Assembly (NCBI GenBank): GCA_017435615.1
Contig: JAFSET010000026.1
Span: 1 to 48,719, forward strand
From: Oscillospiraceae bacterium
GTDB taxonomy: Bacteria; Bacillota; Clostridia; Oscillospirales; Oscillospiraceae
DNA length: 48,719 bases
Direction of reading: 5' to 3'
The translations under genes and the position numbers were made by a program. This document shows positions 7,260-15,536 of the stretch, one piece after another; the stretch's first letter is position 1; every line of letters begins with the position of its first letter. The notes below the pieces were generated by a model. The model made no database searches. It was given only the letters and a program-made list of their open reading frames with translations, and had not been told where the DNA came from.

Positions 7260-8381
7260 TTATGCGTATTTTTTAACAACATCGTGCATGGCCTGGAACT
7301 GCTGCTCCATATCCGATACCAGCTTGAACTGGGTCCGGCAGCGGTCCAAATTCTGTTCCGGGTAGTGGATGCGGAAATAGTGGTCACCCTCCAGGTAGTC
7401 GGTCAGGAAACGGATGCCACATTCTAAGGTCATCAGCTTGGCACCCCAGGGCAGATATTCCAGCTCCTGAGCAGTCAGGGAGCCCTGAGCGCCGGCCAGG
7501 AAGCCACGGGTGTAGGCCTCGTACAGCTCAATGTCGAAGTTGACCTTGCTCAGGTCCTTTTCGTCCTCGGCGGTGTGGTTGGCACCGAAGCGGATGGAGT
7601 CACCGAAGTCATTGATAGACAGGCCGGGCATGGTGGTGTCCAGATCGATGACACACACGCCCTCGCCGGTGGTCCGGTCAATGAGAATGTTGTTCAGCTT
7701 GGTGTCGTTGTGGGTAACACGCAGCGGCAGCTTGCCCTCACGCAGGGCCTGCATAGCCACGGAGCAGTCCGCCTTGCGGTCCATTACAAACTGAATTTCA
7801 GCCTGGACCTGGGCAGCACGGCCCATTTTGTCAGCCTCCAGTGCGGCAATGAACTTTTCAAAGCGATTTTCCGTGTCGTGGAACCGGGCAATGGGCTCGT
7901 GCAGGGTTTCCGCAGGATACCCCTGGAGCATGTACTGGAACCGGCCAAAGGCTCTTGCGGAGGCTTCAAACAACTCCGGAGTGGCCTTTTGGTAGCAGTC
8001 GGTATTCTCAATAAAGGGGGTCAGACGCCACACCTTTCCGTTGCAGTCGGTGTAGTAGTCCTTGCCGTCCCTGGTCTTCACCAAGCTCAAGGTCTCCCGG
8101 AGGGGGTCACCGCCTGCGGCAATGATCTTTTCACGCAGATAGGAGGTGATGCCCACCATATTTTCCATCAGCTCTTCCGGATGGGGGAAGGCAGCGGAGG
8201 AAAGGCCCTGCAGAATGAAACGGATGCAGTCACCGTCCTGAGGCTGGCAGATCACGCAAAAGGTATCGTTGATATGGCCCTGACCGTAACGGACTGCACC
8301 CATCAAGGTCGCGGGGAAGTCGTAAGCGGACAGAACCTGGGAAAGTACCTCCGGCTGGGAGGGAAGATAAAGCTGTTCCAT
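7260..8381 (-). CDS. nahK: N-acetylhexosamine 1-kinase-like phosphotransferase
   Basis: A 373-residue kinase of the APH-like fold. Much of the sequence follows bifidobacterial NahK: YGQGHIN near 32-38, [14 protein letters not shown] near 162-175, [16 protein letters not shown] with the catalytic Asp at 226, the metal-binding IDLDT at 245-249, [10 protein letters not shown], and a C-terminal LADYLEGD-like block. NahK phosphorylates GlcNAc and GalNAc at carbon 1 in the lacto-N-biose/galacto-N-biose pathway. The ATG at 8381 is chosen because GGAGG lies 8 bases upstream; the in-frame ATG at 8396 overlaps that site. No lacto-N-biose phosphorylase is nearby, so the exact sugar is inferred. Confidence 0.85.
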   Translation of the reverse strand: MEQLYLPSQPEVLSQVLSAYDFPATLMGAVRYGQGHINDTFCVICQPQDGDCIRFILQGLSSAAFPHPEELMENMVGITSYLREKIIAAGGDPLRETLSLVKTRDGKDYYTDCNGKVWRLTPFIENTDCYQKATPELFEASARAFGRFQYMLQGYPAETLHEPIARFHDTENRFEKFIAALEADKMGRAAQVQAEIQFVMDRKADCSVAMQALREGKLPLRVTHNDTKLNNILIDRTTGEGVCVIDLDTTMPGLSINDFGDSIRFGANHTAEDEKDLSKVNFDIELYEAYTRGFLAGAQGSLTAQELEYLPWGAKLMTLECGIRFLTDYLEGDHYFRIHYPEQNLDRCRTQFKLVSDMEQQFQAMHDVVKKYA

Positions 8382-8416
8382 GGAAATTGCCTCCATATTT
8401 CAAAAATTCTTCACAC

Positions 8417-8445
8417 ATTATAGTACACAATAAAACAATTTTCAA
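8417..8445 (-). promoter_or_regulatory. Promoter of nahK-upp
   Basis: On the minus strand: TTGAAA (8440-8445), a 17-base spacer and TATAAT (8417-8422). Confidence 0.82.
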
Positions 8446-8491
8446 CTATATTAAAAAAATACGTAAAAAATCACATTATTTGTAAAAAATA

Positions 8492-8520
8492 TTGCGCTTG
8501 GGATTTCGCGGTGCTATAAT
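8492..8520 (+). promoter_or_regulatory. Promoter of the PfoR-like gene
   Basis: TTGCGC (8492-8497), a 17-base spacer, TATAAT (8515-8520), divergent from the nahK promoter. Confidence 0.75.
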
Positions 8521-8565
8521 ACAGCCAATCGGGAGAGGCTCCCGGAAAAAAGAAAGGAGAAAAAT

Positions 8566-9678
8566 TTGAAAGAAAGCGTAAAGAAGGGCGGCCTAAAAGC
8601 AACCCTTCTGAAGTACTCCAAGCGGTACTTCATTGATGCTATGGGGGCGATGGCAAACGGCCTGTTTGCTTCGCTTCTGATGGGCACCATTATCAAAACC
8701 CTTGGCCAGCAGTTAGGAAACCTGTTGGCCGGAACCCCCTGGCAGGTGATCACGGACGCCTTGGTGCAGATCGGTGACTTTGCCTGCGCCGCAGACGGCT
8801 GTGCCATGGCAATGGCCATTGGCTATGCTCTGAAGGCCCACCCCCTGGTACTGTTTTCCCTGGCGGCTGTGGGCGTTGCTACCGATACCTTAGGCGGTGC
8901 CGGCGGTCCGCTGGCAGTGCTGATCGTGGCCATTGTGGCCTCGGAGGTCGGTATGCTGGTCAGTAAAAAGACCAAAGTCGATGTGATCGTCACACCCTTT
9001 GTGACCGTGGTAGTCGGCTGCGCCCTGGCACTGCTGATCGCAGGTCCCATTGGAGAAGGCGCAAAGGCCCTTGGCGGCATTATCCGCTGGGCAACATTGC
9101 AGCAGCCGCTGGTGATGGGCATTGTGATCTCGGTGGTGATGGGCATGATCCTGACCCTTCCCATCAGCTCCGCTGCCATCTGCGCCAGCTTAGGACTGAC
9201 CGGTCTTGCCGGCGGTGCGGCGGTGGCAGGCTGCTGTGCCCAAATGATCGGCTTTGCCGTGATCTCGTTCCGGGAAAACCGCTGGGGCGGACTGATCGCC
9301 CAGGGCTTGGGAACCTCTATGCTTCAGGTGCCCAATATCTTCAAAAACCCCCGGATCTGGATCGCACCCACCCTGGCTTCTGCCATTACAGGCCCCCTGG
9401 CTACGACCCTGTTCCATTTGGAAATGAACGGAACGGCCGTGTCCGGCGGTATGGGCACCTGCGGTATGGTAGGCCCCATCGGCGTGATCTCCGGCTGGCT
9501 GAGTCCTACTGCGGAGGCAATTGCCGAAGGCGCTGCGGCCATCACCCCCGGCGTTATGGATTGGGTAGGTCTGCTGCTGATCTGCATCGTACTGCCTGCG
9601 GTGCTGAGCTTTGTGTTTAACGAAATTTTGCGCAAGCTCGGCTGGGTCAAAGACGGCGATATGAAGCTTTCTGTATAA
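8566..9678 (+). CDS. PTS IIC-like membrane protein (PfoR family)
   Basis: A 370-residue polytopic protein of the PTS_EIIC_2 family, known from Clostridium PfoR. Many glycine- and alanine-rich helices occur with conserved stretches GGAGGPLAV, KTKVDVIVTP, LPISSAAI, GCCAQMIGFAV, AQGLGTSMLQ and ITGPLATT. Related proteins are annotated as sugar-specific PTS membrane components or as toxin-gene regulators; transport has not been settled for the family. Translation starts at TTG 8566, six bases after AAAGGAGA. No IIA or IIB component is adjacent, so it looks like an orphan IIC. It has its own promoter and terminator. Confidence 0.82.
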   Translation: MKESVKKGGLKATLLKYSKRYFIDAMGAMANGLFASLLMGTIIKTLGQQLGNLLAGTPWQVITDALVQIGDFACAADGCAMAMAIGYALKAHPLVLFSLAAVGVATDTLGGAGGPLAVLIVAIVASEVGMLVSKKTKVDVIVTPFVTVVVGCALALLIAGPIGEGAKALGGIIRWATLQQPLVMGIVISVVMGMILTLPISSAAICASLGLTGLAGGAAVAGCCAQMIGFAVISFRENRWGGLIAQGLGTSMLQVPNIFKNPRIWIAPTLASAITGPLATTLFHLEMNGTAVSGGMGTCGMVGPIGVISGWLSPTAEAIAEGAAAITPGVMDWVGLLLICIVLPAVLSFVFNEILRKLGWVKDGDMKLSV

Positions 9679-9684
9679 TATAAC

Positions 9685-9721
9685 AAACTGGGTGCTGCTC
9701 ATTTTGCAGCACCCAGTTTTT
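9685..9721 (+). terminator. Terminator after the PfoR-like gene
   Basis: AAACTGGGTGCTGC (9685-9698) pairs with 9706-9719, followed by T residues. The A tract on the other side may let it also serve yebC. Confidence 0.88.
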
Positions 9722-9758
9722 ACGATATCATTTAGCATTTTGCATTATGCAGTTCGCA

Positions 9759-10496
9759 TTACTCCTGCTCCCAGTTGTGCCAGACGTTCTGCACATCGTC
9801 ATCGTCTTCCATAATGTCGATGAGCTTTTCCATCAGCTTGATATGCTCTTCGCTTTCCAGCTTCTGGTAGTTCTGGGGGACCATTTCGATCTGCGCAGAG
9901 GCAAAGCTATACTTCTTTGCGGTCATGGCATCGGCAACGGCGTTGAAATCGTCGGGATCGGTGTAGATGGTGAAGCAGTCTTCCTCAGCCTCAAAATCAT
10001 CGGCGCCGCAGTCCATAGCGTCCATCATTACGGTGTCTTCGTCATAGTCACCGTCTTCGTTGTCGATCACCAGCACGCCCTTCTTGTCAAAGCTCCAGCT
10101 CACGCAGCCGCTGGCGCCCAAATTGCCGCCGAACTTGTCGAAGTGGTGGCGCATAGAGCCGGCGGTACGGTTGCGGTTGTCGGTCATGGTCTCCACGATC
10201 ACGGCAACACCGCCGGGGCCGTAGCCTTCGTAGGTGATGGATTCGTAGCTGTCACCGCCGCCTGCACCGGCAGCCTTCTCCAAGCAACGCTTAATGTTGT
10301 CGTTGGGCATATTGGCAGCCTTGGCCTTGGTGATGACGGTGGCCAAACGGGAGTTGTTGGCAGGATCGGTGATGCCGCCGCCTTCCTTGACGGCGACGAT
10401 CAGCTCTTTTGCGATCTTGGTGAAGGCGGCAGCACGCTTGGCGTCCTGTGCGCCCTTGGTCTTTTGAATATTATGCCATTTGGAATGTCCGGACAT
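9759..10496 (-). CDS. YebC/PmpR family protein
   Basis: A 245-residue cytoplasmic protein with the family signature MSGHSKWHNIQ at the start, then KAANMPNDNIKR, YEGYGPGGVAVIVE, and an acidic central and C-terminal part. Family members were first described as DNA-binding regulators; more recent work on YebC-type proteins links them to ribosomes stalled at proline runs, so I leave the function open. GAGAGGTAG precedes the ATG. A likely promoter lies just upstream, past the stop of the nif3-like gene. It is shorter than the roughly 246-250 residues usual for the family only by trivial amounts. Confidence 0.92.
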   Translation of the reverse strand: MSGHSKWHNIQKTKGAQDAKRAAAFTKIAKELIVAVKEGGGITDPANNSRLATVITKAKAANMPNDNIKRCLEKAAGAGGGDSYESITYEGYGPGGVAVIVETMTDNRNRTAGSMRHHFDKFGGNLGASGCVSWSFDKKGVLVIDNEDGDYDEDTVMMDAMDCGADDFEAEEDCFTIYTDPDDFNAVADAMTAKKYSFASAQIEMVPQNYQKLESEEHIKLMEKLIDIMEDDDDVQNVWHNWEQE

Positions 10497-10530
10497 GGTT
10501 ATCTACCTCTCACAAAAATAAATTCAATGT

Positions 10531-10560
10531 ATTTTAGCACAACTAAACAGGAAAAATCAA
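10531..10560 (-). promoter_or_regulatory. Probable promoter of the yebC-type gene
   Basis: Minus strand TTGATT (10555-10560), an 18-base spacer, TAAAAT (10531-10536). Confidence 0.6.
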
Positions 10561-10564
10561 CACA

Positions 10565-11356
10565 TCAGGCGAAGAAATTCATGCAATCGCTATGATTTTT
10601 TGAAATTTCCACCTGAAGCTGGGGGAATTTGGCGGAAATTGCCGCTGCCAAAATGGCGCACACCGGGTTTTCCGTGTGGAAATGACCGGCATCGATCAGG
10701 TTGATGCCCAGCTCCTTGGCGTCCCAAAACTGGTTGTAGCGCACATCGGCGGTGACAAATGTGTCGCAGCCTGCGTAAAATACCTGTTTTAAAGAGCCTG
10801 CACAGGCACCGCCGCCTACTGCTACCCGGTTTACCGGCTTTCCGCAGTTTACATAACGCAGTCCGTCGCAGCCCAATGCGGTCTTGACCGTCTCCAAAAA
10901 GGCGGAAAGGGGTTGACTCTCTACTTGCCCCTGGCGCAGCAGGCCGTAATCCCGGCCCAGCTCGTCAGTCCCTACAGGGCTGATCACCTGAATATCCTGA
11001 AGACCCAACGAAGCGGCTAAAGTGTCGTTGACGCCGCCGGGAGCGCAGTCCAAATTGGTGTGGGCGTTGAGATGGGCAATGCCGTTTTCGATCAGGTACA
11101 GGGCGTTTTTACCCTGGGCGCTTTCGTCGGTCAAAAAGCCTTGCTCCCACAAAAGAGCGTGATGGGTCACCAAAAGCTCTGCACCCATTTCCTTTGCCTC
11201 TTTACATACCGCCTCAAAGGGATCCAGGGCCACCAGCACCTTGGTCACCGGGGCATCCATATGGCCGCAGTTCAGGCCTACACGGTCCCAGCTTTCTTTC
11301 ATATAGGTGGGGGCAAGCGTCTGCACACATTGCAGAATATCTTTGACAGTAATCAT
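10565..11356 (-). CDS. Nif3-like dinuclear metal center protein
   Basis: A 263-residue protein of the NIF3/DUF34 family. It shows the metal-ligand blocks expected of the fold: VTHHALLW near residue 65, HTNLDCAPGGVND near 100-112 and AGHFHTENP near the C terminus. The biochemical role of the family is unresolved. The ATG at 11356 is preceded by AAAGGAGG and overlaps the trmK stop codon as ATGA; a longer in-frame extension would run deep into trmK and is rejected. The trmK-nif3 order is common in Bacillota, which supports the pair being one transcription unit. Confidence 0.92.
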   Translation of the reverse strand: MITVKDILQCVQTLAPTYMKESWDRVGLNCGHMDAPVTKVLVALDPFEAVCKEAKEMGAELLVTHHALLWEQGFLTDESAQGKNALYLIENGIAHLNAHTNLDCAPGGVNDTLAASLGLQDIQVISPVGTDELGRDYGLLRQGQVESQPLSAFLETVKTALGCDGLRYVNCGKPVNRVAVGGGACAGSLKQVFYAGCDTFVTADVRYNQFWDAKELGINLIDAGHFHTENPVCAILAAAISAKFPQLQVEISKNHSDCMNFFA

Positions 11357-12054
11357 CCTTGTTCCTCCTTTAAAAATGACAATTCCGGCTGCTGGGCCAG
11401 CAGCTTCAGCTCCTGTAAGATACGCACCTTTTCCGCGTCGGCGTGTTCTGCCTGTCCATCCACAGCTCGCTGCAGCCGGGAAAGGACCTGGCGGTAGTAG
11501 GCAGGAAGCTCCGTAGAAGGGTTTTCCAGCAGGGCAGGGGGGAAATGGCACTCAGCCGGGGTCAGGGCAAAGCCGGGGCGGTAGCCTGCTTCCATAACGG
11601 TGTACAAAAATCGTCCATCCCGGACCACGGCCTCCTCATAGATCCGAAAGTCGTTGTCAGATAAGTATTTCCGCAAATAGGGAGTCCGGGACTGGCATTG
11701 CAAAATCAGCCGGTATTGGCTGCTTTTCAGCCAGGGCGCGTTTTGCAGGATGCTCATGATGGTGTCAGCGCCCATACCGGCGCAGACCAGGGTGTCAAAA
11801 TCCCGGGGAAAGCCTTTTAGTCCGTCACTGAGAAAAAACTGTATTTTGTTCGAAACGCCGTATTTGGCAGCGTTGCGAACGGCGCTTTGCAGCGGCCCTT
11901 CGTTTACATCCCCGGCATAAACATAGCTGGCAGTGCCTGTTTGAAGCAGATGGATGCTTAAGTACCCGTGGTCACAGCCCACATCTGCCACCCGTTCGCC
12001 CGGGGCAACCAGGCCGCAGCAGACCTGCAGCCGTGGAGATAATGTAATACCCAT
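11353..12054 (-). CDS. trmK: tRNA (adenine(22)-N1)-methyltransferase
   Basis: A 233-residue methyltransferase that modifies A22 in the D arm of tRNAs. The SAM-binding motif VADVGCDHGYLSIHLL is near residues 23-38, followed by AGDVNEGPL and an AGMGADTI motif, all typical of TrmK. The start is the ATG at 12054 with AGGAGG directly upstream; an in-frame ATG 48 bases earlier would lie within the upstream terminator. It overlaps the Nif3-like gene by four bases, giving translational coupling. Confidence 0.92.
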   Translation of the reverse strand: MGITLSPRLQVCCGLVAPGERVADVGCDHGYLSIHLLQTGTASYVYAGDVNEGPLQSAVRNAAKYGVSNKIQFFLSDGLKGFPRDFDTLVCAGMGADTIMSILQNAPWLKSSQYRLILQCQSRTPYLRKYLSDNDFRIYEEAVVRDGRFLYTVMEAGYRPGFALTPAECHFPPALLENPSTELPAYYRQVLSRLQRAVDGQAEHADAEKVRILQELKLLAQQPELSFLKEEQG

Positions 12055-12069
12055 AGTACCTCCTGAGTG

Positions 12070-12105
12070 AAAAAGGTGCGCTGCAAAAAACTTGCAACGC
12101 ACCCG
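12070..12105 (-). terminator. Terminator between the DUF1858 gene and trmK
   Basis: Read on the minus strand, GGTGCGTTGCAA pairs with TTGCAGCGCACC (12075-12103), followed by TTTTT. It separates the DUF1858 gene from trmK. Confidence 0.85.
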
Positions 12106-12110
12106 GTCTA

Positions 12111-12344
12111 TTACTGTGCCTTTTCAGCCTGGTCAGCCTCGTAGGCTTCCAGGAAGTGATTCAGCTGAGCCAGGAACGCATCACAATCGATGTCGTGGAC
12201 CTGACATGCCTCTTCAACGGTCTCGCCCCGGGAGGAGGGGCAGCCCAGGCAATGCATACCGATGGCGAAGAACAGCGGCGCAGCCTGCGGCGCAATGTCC
12301 AGCACATCACCGATAATGGTATTTTTTTCGATTTTTACAGCCAT
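12111..12344 (-). CDS. DUF1858 domain protein
   Basis: A 77-residue soluble protein made of one DUF1858 domain, a family sometimes described as hybrid-cluster-protein-associated disulfide oxidoreductase. The conserved core GMHCLGCPSSRGET holds the two-cysteine CLGC motif near residue 32. The function is not established; a redox or metal-cluster role is inference from the cysteines. GGAGGTCC lies 8 bases before the ATG. It is a single-gene unit, with its own promoter upstream and a terminator immediately downstream. Confidence 0.88.
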   Translation of the reverse strand: MAVKIEKNTIIGDVLDIAPQAAPLFFAIGMHCLGCPSSRGETVEEACQVHDIDCDAFLAQLNHFLEAYEADQAEKAQ

Positions 12345-12375
12345 AATATGGACCTCCTAAATTATTTCCTGCCAT

Positions 12376-12404
12376 ATTATAACCCCTTATGACGAAAAAA
12401 ACAA
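12376..12404 (-). promoter_or_regulatory. Promoter of the DUF1858 gene
   Basis: Minus strand TTGTTT (12399-12404), a 17-base spacer, TATAAT (12376-12381). Confidence 0.7.
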
Positions 12405-12445
12405 GAGGGAAATAAGATCAATATCATTTAATTCATAAGGAAAGA

Positions 12446-13927
12446 TTATTTTCCGGCAAGGCCCTTCAGCCAATGAAGATCCTGTCGGCTTACAATTCCC
12501 ATCAGGGTCAAAAGACTGAAAAACAGCAGCATAAAGGCACCGGCCTGGACAAAGGCGTTGGGCAGGGCCTGACACAGCAGAAGGGAAAGACAAGTGGCAA
12601 GGGCTATCGTAGCCGGTGTTTTCAGCTTCACAGGAAGTCTTGCGGTGCGCAGCAGCAGCCGTAGGCTGAGGATGAAGTTTAAAAGATGGGTTACAAGAAA
12701 GCTGAAAAAATACCCTTGCATCCCATATTTGGGCAACAAAATATATAAAAACAGCACATCCAGCGCTGCGGTCAGCACATTATACCGCACGCAGATCTTT
12801 TGCTGTCCCAGCCCCTTGTTCATGGCATCAATGATGGCGTCGCAGTAGAGCATAGGCGCTAAAAAGGCGTAGCGGGACAGGTAAGTGCCTGCGTCCAGGC
12901 TGCGGTAAAGGCGCATACACAGAGGCTGCGCGGAAATGTGCAGCAACGCGCCTGTCAGGCAGCTATACAGCAACACGATGCGCAGGCTCTTTCTTGCCAG
13001 GTAAACGATACGTTTTTGACTGCCTGCGGCGGCACACCGGGCCATTTCCGGGATAAGCAGCTCTGCCAGGCTGAACACGATGGCTGCCGGAAACATCAGC
13101 ACCGGGAAGACCATGGCGCACACGGTGCCGAAAACCGCCAAGGGGTCGGCAGCCCCGGAAAAAAGCGCCAGTCTTTTGGGTACGATCAAGTTTTCAGTGG
13201 TGGAAATGCAGGCTTTTAAGTCATCTGCTAAAGCCAGGGGAAAGGCGGTGCTTACCAGCCGTTTGCACAAGGGGAAGGGCGGCGCTTTGGGGGCGTGTTC
13301 CAAAAGCCGCAGAATACTTAAGATGATCAGCGTCACGCAGGCACCGACACTGCTGCCCAGGACCACGCTCTGACAGGCTCTCCCCGGATCACTGCCTGCC
13401 CAAAGGGTCAGGGCCAGCATGGTAGCTCCCATAGAACATAGCTGCTCTGCAATCTCTGTAACGGATAGCGCCCGGATGCGACCCGCGGCGGTAAAGTAGC
13501 CGGTCATCACGCCGCAAAGACAGCTTACAGGCAGCATACAGGCCAATAGCCGTATGGCAGCCACAGTTTGGATGCTGCCGATCCAGTTCGACGCGATCAT
13601 GGGTGCAAACAGGTACAGCAGAAGACCGATACATCCGCTGCAGATGATGCTGTAGGTCACACAGCCGGACAGGATGTGACAAATATGTTCCTTGCGGTTT
13701 CGGCCCAGCTCTGCCGCAGTCAGGTACATGGCAGTGGTGCGGATGCCTGCGCTGGCAGCGGTCATGGCCATACCGCCTACAGAAAGCACAAGCTGCAGCA
13801 GCCCCACGCCGGCGGCACCGATCTGTCCGGAGATATACACCTGGAAAGAGGTGGATACCAGCCGCAGCAGCAGGTTTACACCGGTCAGCAGCAGGGCGTT
13901 GTAAAAAATTGGTGACTTCCCGGACAA
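12446..13927 (-). CDS. SpoVB/MurJ-like polysaccharide flippase family protein
   Basis: An integral membrane protein of about 493 residues with some 13-14 helices, resembling stage V sporulation protein B and other MOP-superfamily lipid-linked oligosaccharide flippases. The opening SPIFYNALLLTGVNLLLRL and the mid-protein stretch MVFPVLMFPAAIVFSLAELLIP... (shortened here) are typical of SpoVB-like proteins. TTG at 13927 is chosen because AAGGGGGG lies six bases upstream; an ATG at 13948 in the same frame has no ribosome binding site but cannot be excluded. The presence of a SpoVB-like protein does not by itself prove sporulation. It is transcribed with or after nth on the same strand. Confidence 0.82.
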   Translation of the reverse strand: MSGKSPIFYNALLLTGVNLLLRLVSTSFQVYISGQIGAAGVGLLQLVLSVGGMAMTAASAGIRTTAMYLTAAELGRNRKEHICHILSGCVTYSIICSGCIGLLLYLFAPMIASNWIGSIQTVAAIRLLACMLPVSCLCGVMTGYFTAAGRIRALSVTEIAEQLCSMGATMLALTLWAGSDPGRACQSVVLGSSVGACVTLIILSILRLLEHAPKAPPFPLCKRLVSTAFPLALADDLKACISTTENLIVPKRLALFSGAADPLAVFGTVCAMVFPVLMFPAAIVFSLAELLIPEMARCAAAGSQKRIVYLARKSLRIVLLYSCLTGALLHISAQPLCMRLYRSLDAGTYLSRYAFLAPMLYCDAIIDAMNKGLGQQKICVRYNVLTAALDVLFLYILLPKYGMQGYFFSFLVTHLLNFILSLRLLLRTARLPVKLKTPATIALATCLSLLLCQALPNAFVQAGAFMLLFFSLLTLMGIVSRQDLHWLKGLAGK

Positions 13928-13981
13928 AACGATCCCCCCTTGTCCCATACATCACAGTATGCGCAAAAAGGGGGGAGTATG

Positions 13982-14608
13982 CTATGGATTATATTGGGCG
14001 CACAGGTGGCTCAGGGGACACACATCGCATTTAGGACTTCTGGCGGTGCAGATATCCCGTCCGAACAGGACGATGCGGTGACAGAAATCACTGCTTTCCT
14101 CCGGCGGCAAAATGGCCCGAAGCTGTTTTTCCACCTTCTCTGGATCTGTTCCGGTGGAAAGTCCCAATCTGCCGCAAATACGGATGCAGTGGGTGTCGCA
14201 AACCACACTGCCCGGCACGCCGTAAAGGTCACCCAGCAGTAAATTGGCAGTTTTGCGTCCCACGCCGGGCAGTGCCAGCAGCTCGTCCATAGAGCCGGGG
14301 ACCTTGCCGCCGTGATGGGTCAGAAGCTTTTGACAGGCGTAGACGATATCGGCTGCCTTTTGCCGGTAGAAGCCACAGGAATGAATATATCCTTCAATAT
14401 CCGAGATCTGAGCAGAGGCAAGGGCTTCCAAAGTGGGATAGGCCTGAAACAGGGCAGGCGTTACCAAATTGACCCGGGCATCGGTGCACTGGGCAGACAG
14501 CCGCACCGCGATCATCAGCTCGTAATCCTTTTGATAGTTCAGGGCACAAAGGGCCTGTGGGTACTGCTTTGTCAGCAGATCGATCACTTCGCGTGCTTTC
14601 TTTTGCAT
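13982..14608 (-). CDS. nth: Endonuclease III
   Basis: A 208-residue bifunctional DNA glycosylase/AP lyase that removes oxidised pyrimidines. The helix-hairpin-helix LPGVGRKTANLL carries the catalytic lysine, CDTHCIRI the catalytic aspartate, and the C-terminal C-X6-C-X2-C-X5-C set (CTARSPKC-DVC-PLSHLC) binds the [4Fe-4S] cluster. AGGAGGGA precedes the ATG. Length and motif order are standard. The gene lies between the two-OB-fold SSB gene and the flippase, all on the minus strand. Confidence 0.96.
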   Translation of the reverse strand: MQKKAREVIDLLTKQYPQALCALNYQKDYELMIAVRLSAQCTDARVNLVTPALFQAYPTLEALASAQISDIEGYIHSCGFYRQKAADIVYACQKLLTHHGGKVPGSMDELLALPGVGRKTANLLLGDLYGVPGSVVCDTHCIRICGRLGLSTGTDPEKVEKQLRAILPPEESSDFCHRIVLFGRDICTARSPKCDVCPLSHLCAQYNP

Positions 14609-14744
14609 AGCGATCCCTCCTTTTCCAACAGTTTATCATAAAATGCGCCTGTTGAAAAGAAGAAAAATACGCTGTCACATTATTGCCACTTCCGGGATAA
14701 AATGGACTATACCGTCTGGCAGGCCGGCGACCGGACGTGGCTTT

Positions 14745-14771
14745 GGGGCAGTGGGTTAAGTCCACTGCCCC
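14745..14771. other. Perfect 10-base hairpin
   Basis: GGGGCAGTGG pairs with CCACTGCCCC around a TTAAGT-type loop, six bases past the stop of the SSB gene. There is no T tract on either strand, so it may be a Rho-independent terminator remnant or an mRNA 3-prime stabiliser. Confidence 0.6.
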
Positions 14772-14777
14772 GGCATG

Positions 14778-15383
14778 TTAAGCAGGAGGATCGATGCACT
14801 CTGCGGACAAGGCGGAAAGCTCATAGGCGGTGCGTTCTGTAGCACCGTCCGGGGTCAGCTTGGTGTAGACCCGGCTTTGCAGCCGGCCTTTTACGCTGAT
14901 CCATTGTCCCACGCCGCACTGGGAAAGCTCCTGGGCAGTGCGTCCCCATAAAATACAGGGCAGATAATCGGCCCGGCGAAATGCCCGGGGTACGGCAACC
15001 ATCACATCACAGATCTCCCGGCCCAATGGCGTTCTGCGATAGGTGGGTACTCGGCATACTGGCCCTTCGATCAGGGCTTCGTTGATGGGCTCGCCTTCCT
15101 CCGCGACAATGTCCGTAGCGAAAACGAAGATCAAAAGCCGCCGCAGACCGTCCTGCCGCTGGTTGTGGGAACGGATCTGTCCGGTGACAGAAAGCATAGA
15201 CCCGGCGGTGGGGTCCAGGCGGAACAGAATTTGCTCCTGAACGATCACCGGCAAAAGATCCACAGCGCCGGAAAGCCTGGGTACTTCCAAAACAAACCGG
15301 TAAAACCGCCGTCCGTGATTTTCGTGGGAAAACTGGGGAAGATCCTGCAGGCTGCCCCGCAGAACGATGCTGTTATGCTCCAT
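14778..15383 (-). CDS. Single-stranded DNA-binding protein with two OB folds
   Basis: A 201-residue protein with two similar halves. Residues 1-95 (NSIVLRGSLQDLP, FYRFVLEVPRLSG, DLLPVIV) and 103-190 (GPVCRVPTYRRTPLG, ICDVMVAVPR, DYLPCILWGRTA, VGQWISVKGRLQSR) each follow the bacterial SSB fold. Related two-domain proteins are found in Clostridia beside the ordinary one-domain SSB. The acidic SSB tail ending in a phenylalanine is absent here (it ends ECIDPPA), so docking of repair partners may differ. GAGGTGG precedes the ATG. Cotranscription with nth would suit a repair role; this is inference. Confidence 0.8.
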   Translation of the reverse strand: MEHNSIVLRGSLQDLPQFSHENHGRRFYRFVLEVPRLSGAVDLLPVIVQEQILFRLDPTAGSMLSVTGQIRSHNQRQDGLRRLLIFVFATDIVAEEGEPINEALIEGPVCRVPTYRRTPLGREICDVMVAVPRAFRRADYLPCILWGRTAQELSQCGVGQWISVKGRLQSRVYTKLTPDGATERTAYELSALSAECIDPPA

Positions 15384-15476
15384 AGAACCACCTCAAAAAG
15401 CGTTGTATGGAACATCCTATGGCTGTGCTCCGGCAAAAAGACCATCCCCTGGATAAAGTTTTATGACAGGATTAGC

Positions 15477-15505
15477 TTGCAAAACGGACACGGACAGGGT
15501 ATGAT
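15477..15505 (+). promoter_or_regulatory. Promoter of the flavin reductase gene
   Basis: TTGCAA (15477-15482), a 17-base spacer, TATGAT (15500-15505), then GAGGGGGT before the ATG. Confidence 0.72.
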
Positions 15506-15536
15506 AGAAGTATATTTAAATGAGGGGGTATCCTTT

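Noticed and set aside
7575-8423. Long plus-strand open frame opposite nahK
   Set aside because: It is antisense to a gene with clear kinase motifs, and the translation has no recognisable features. GC-rich DNA gives such frames by chance.
9747-10595. Plus-strand open frame of 282 codons opposite the yebC-type gene
   Set aside because: The minus strand encodes an unmistakable YebC protein; the plus frame is a shadow rich in His and Val.
13928-13948. ATG start of the SpoVB-like gene at 13948
   Set aside because: It has no ribosome binding site, while TTG at 13927 has AAGGGGGG at good distance. Kept only as an alternative.
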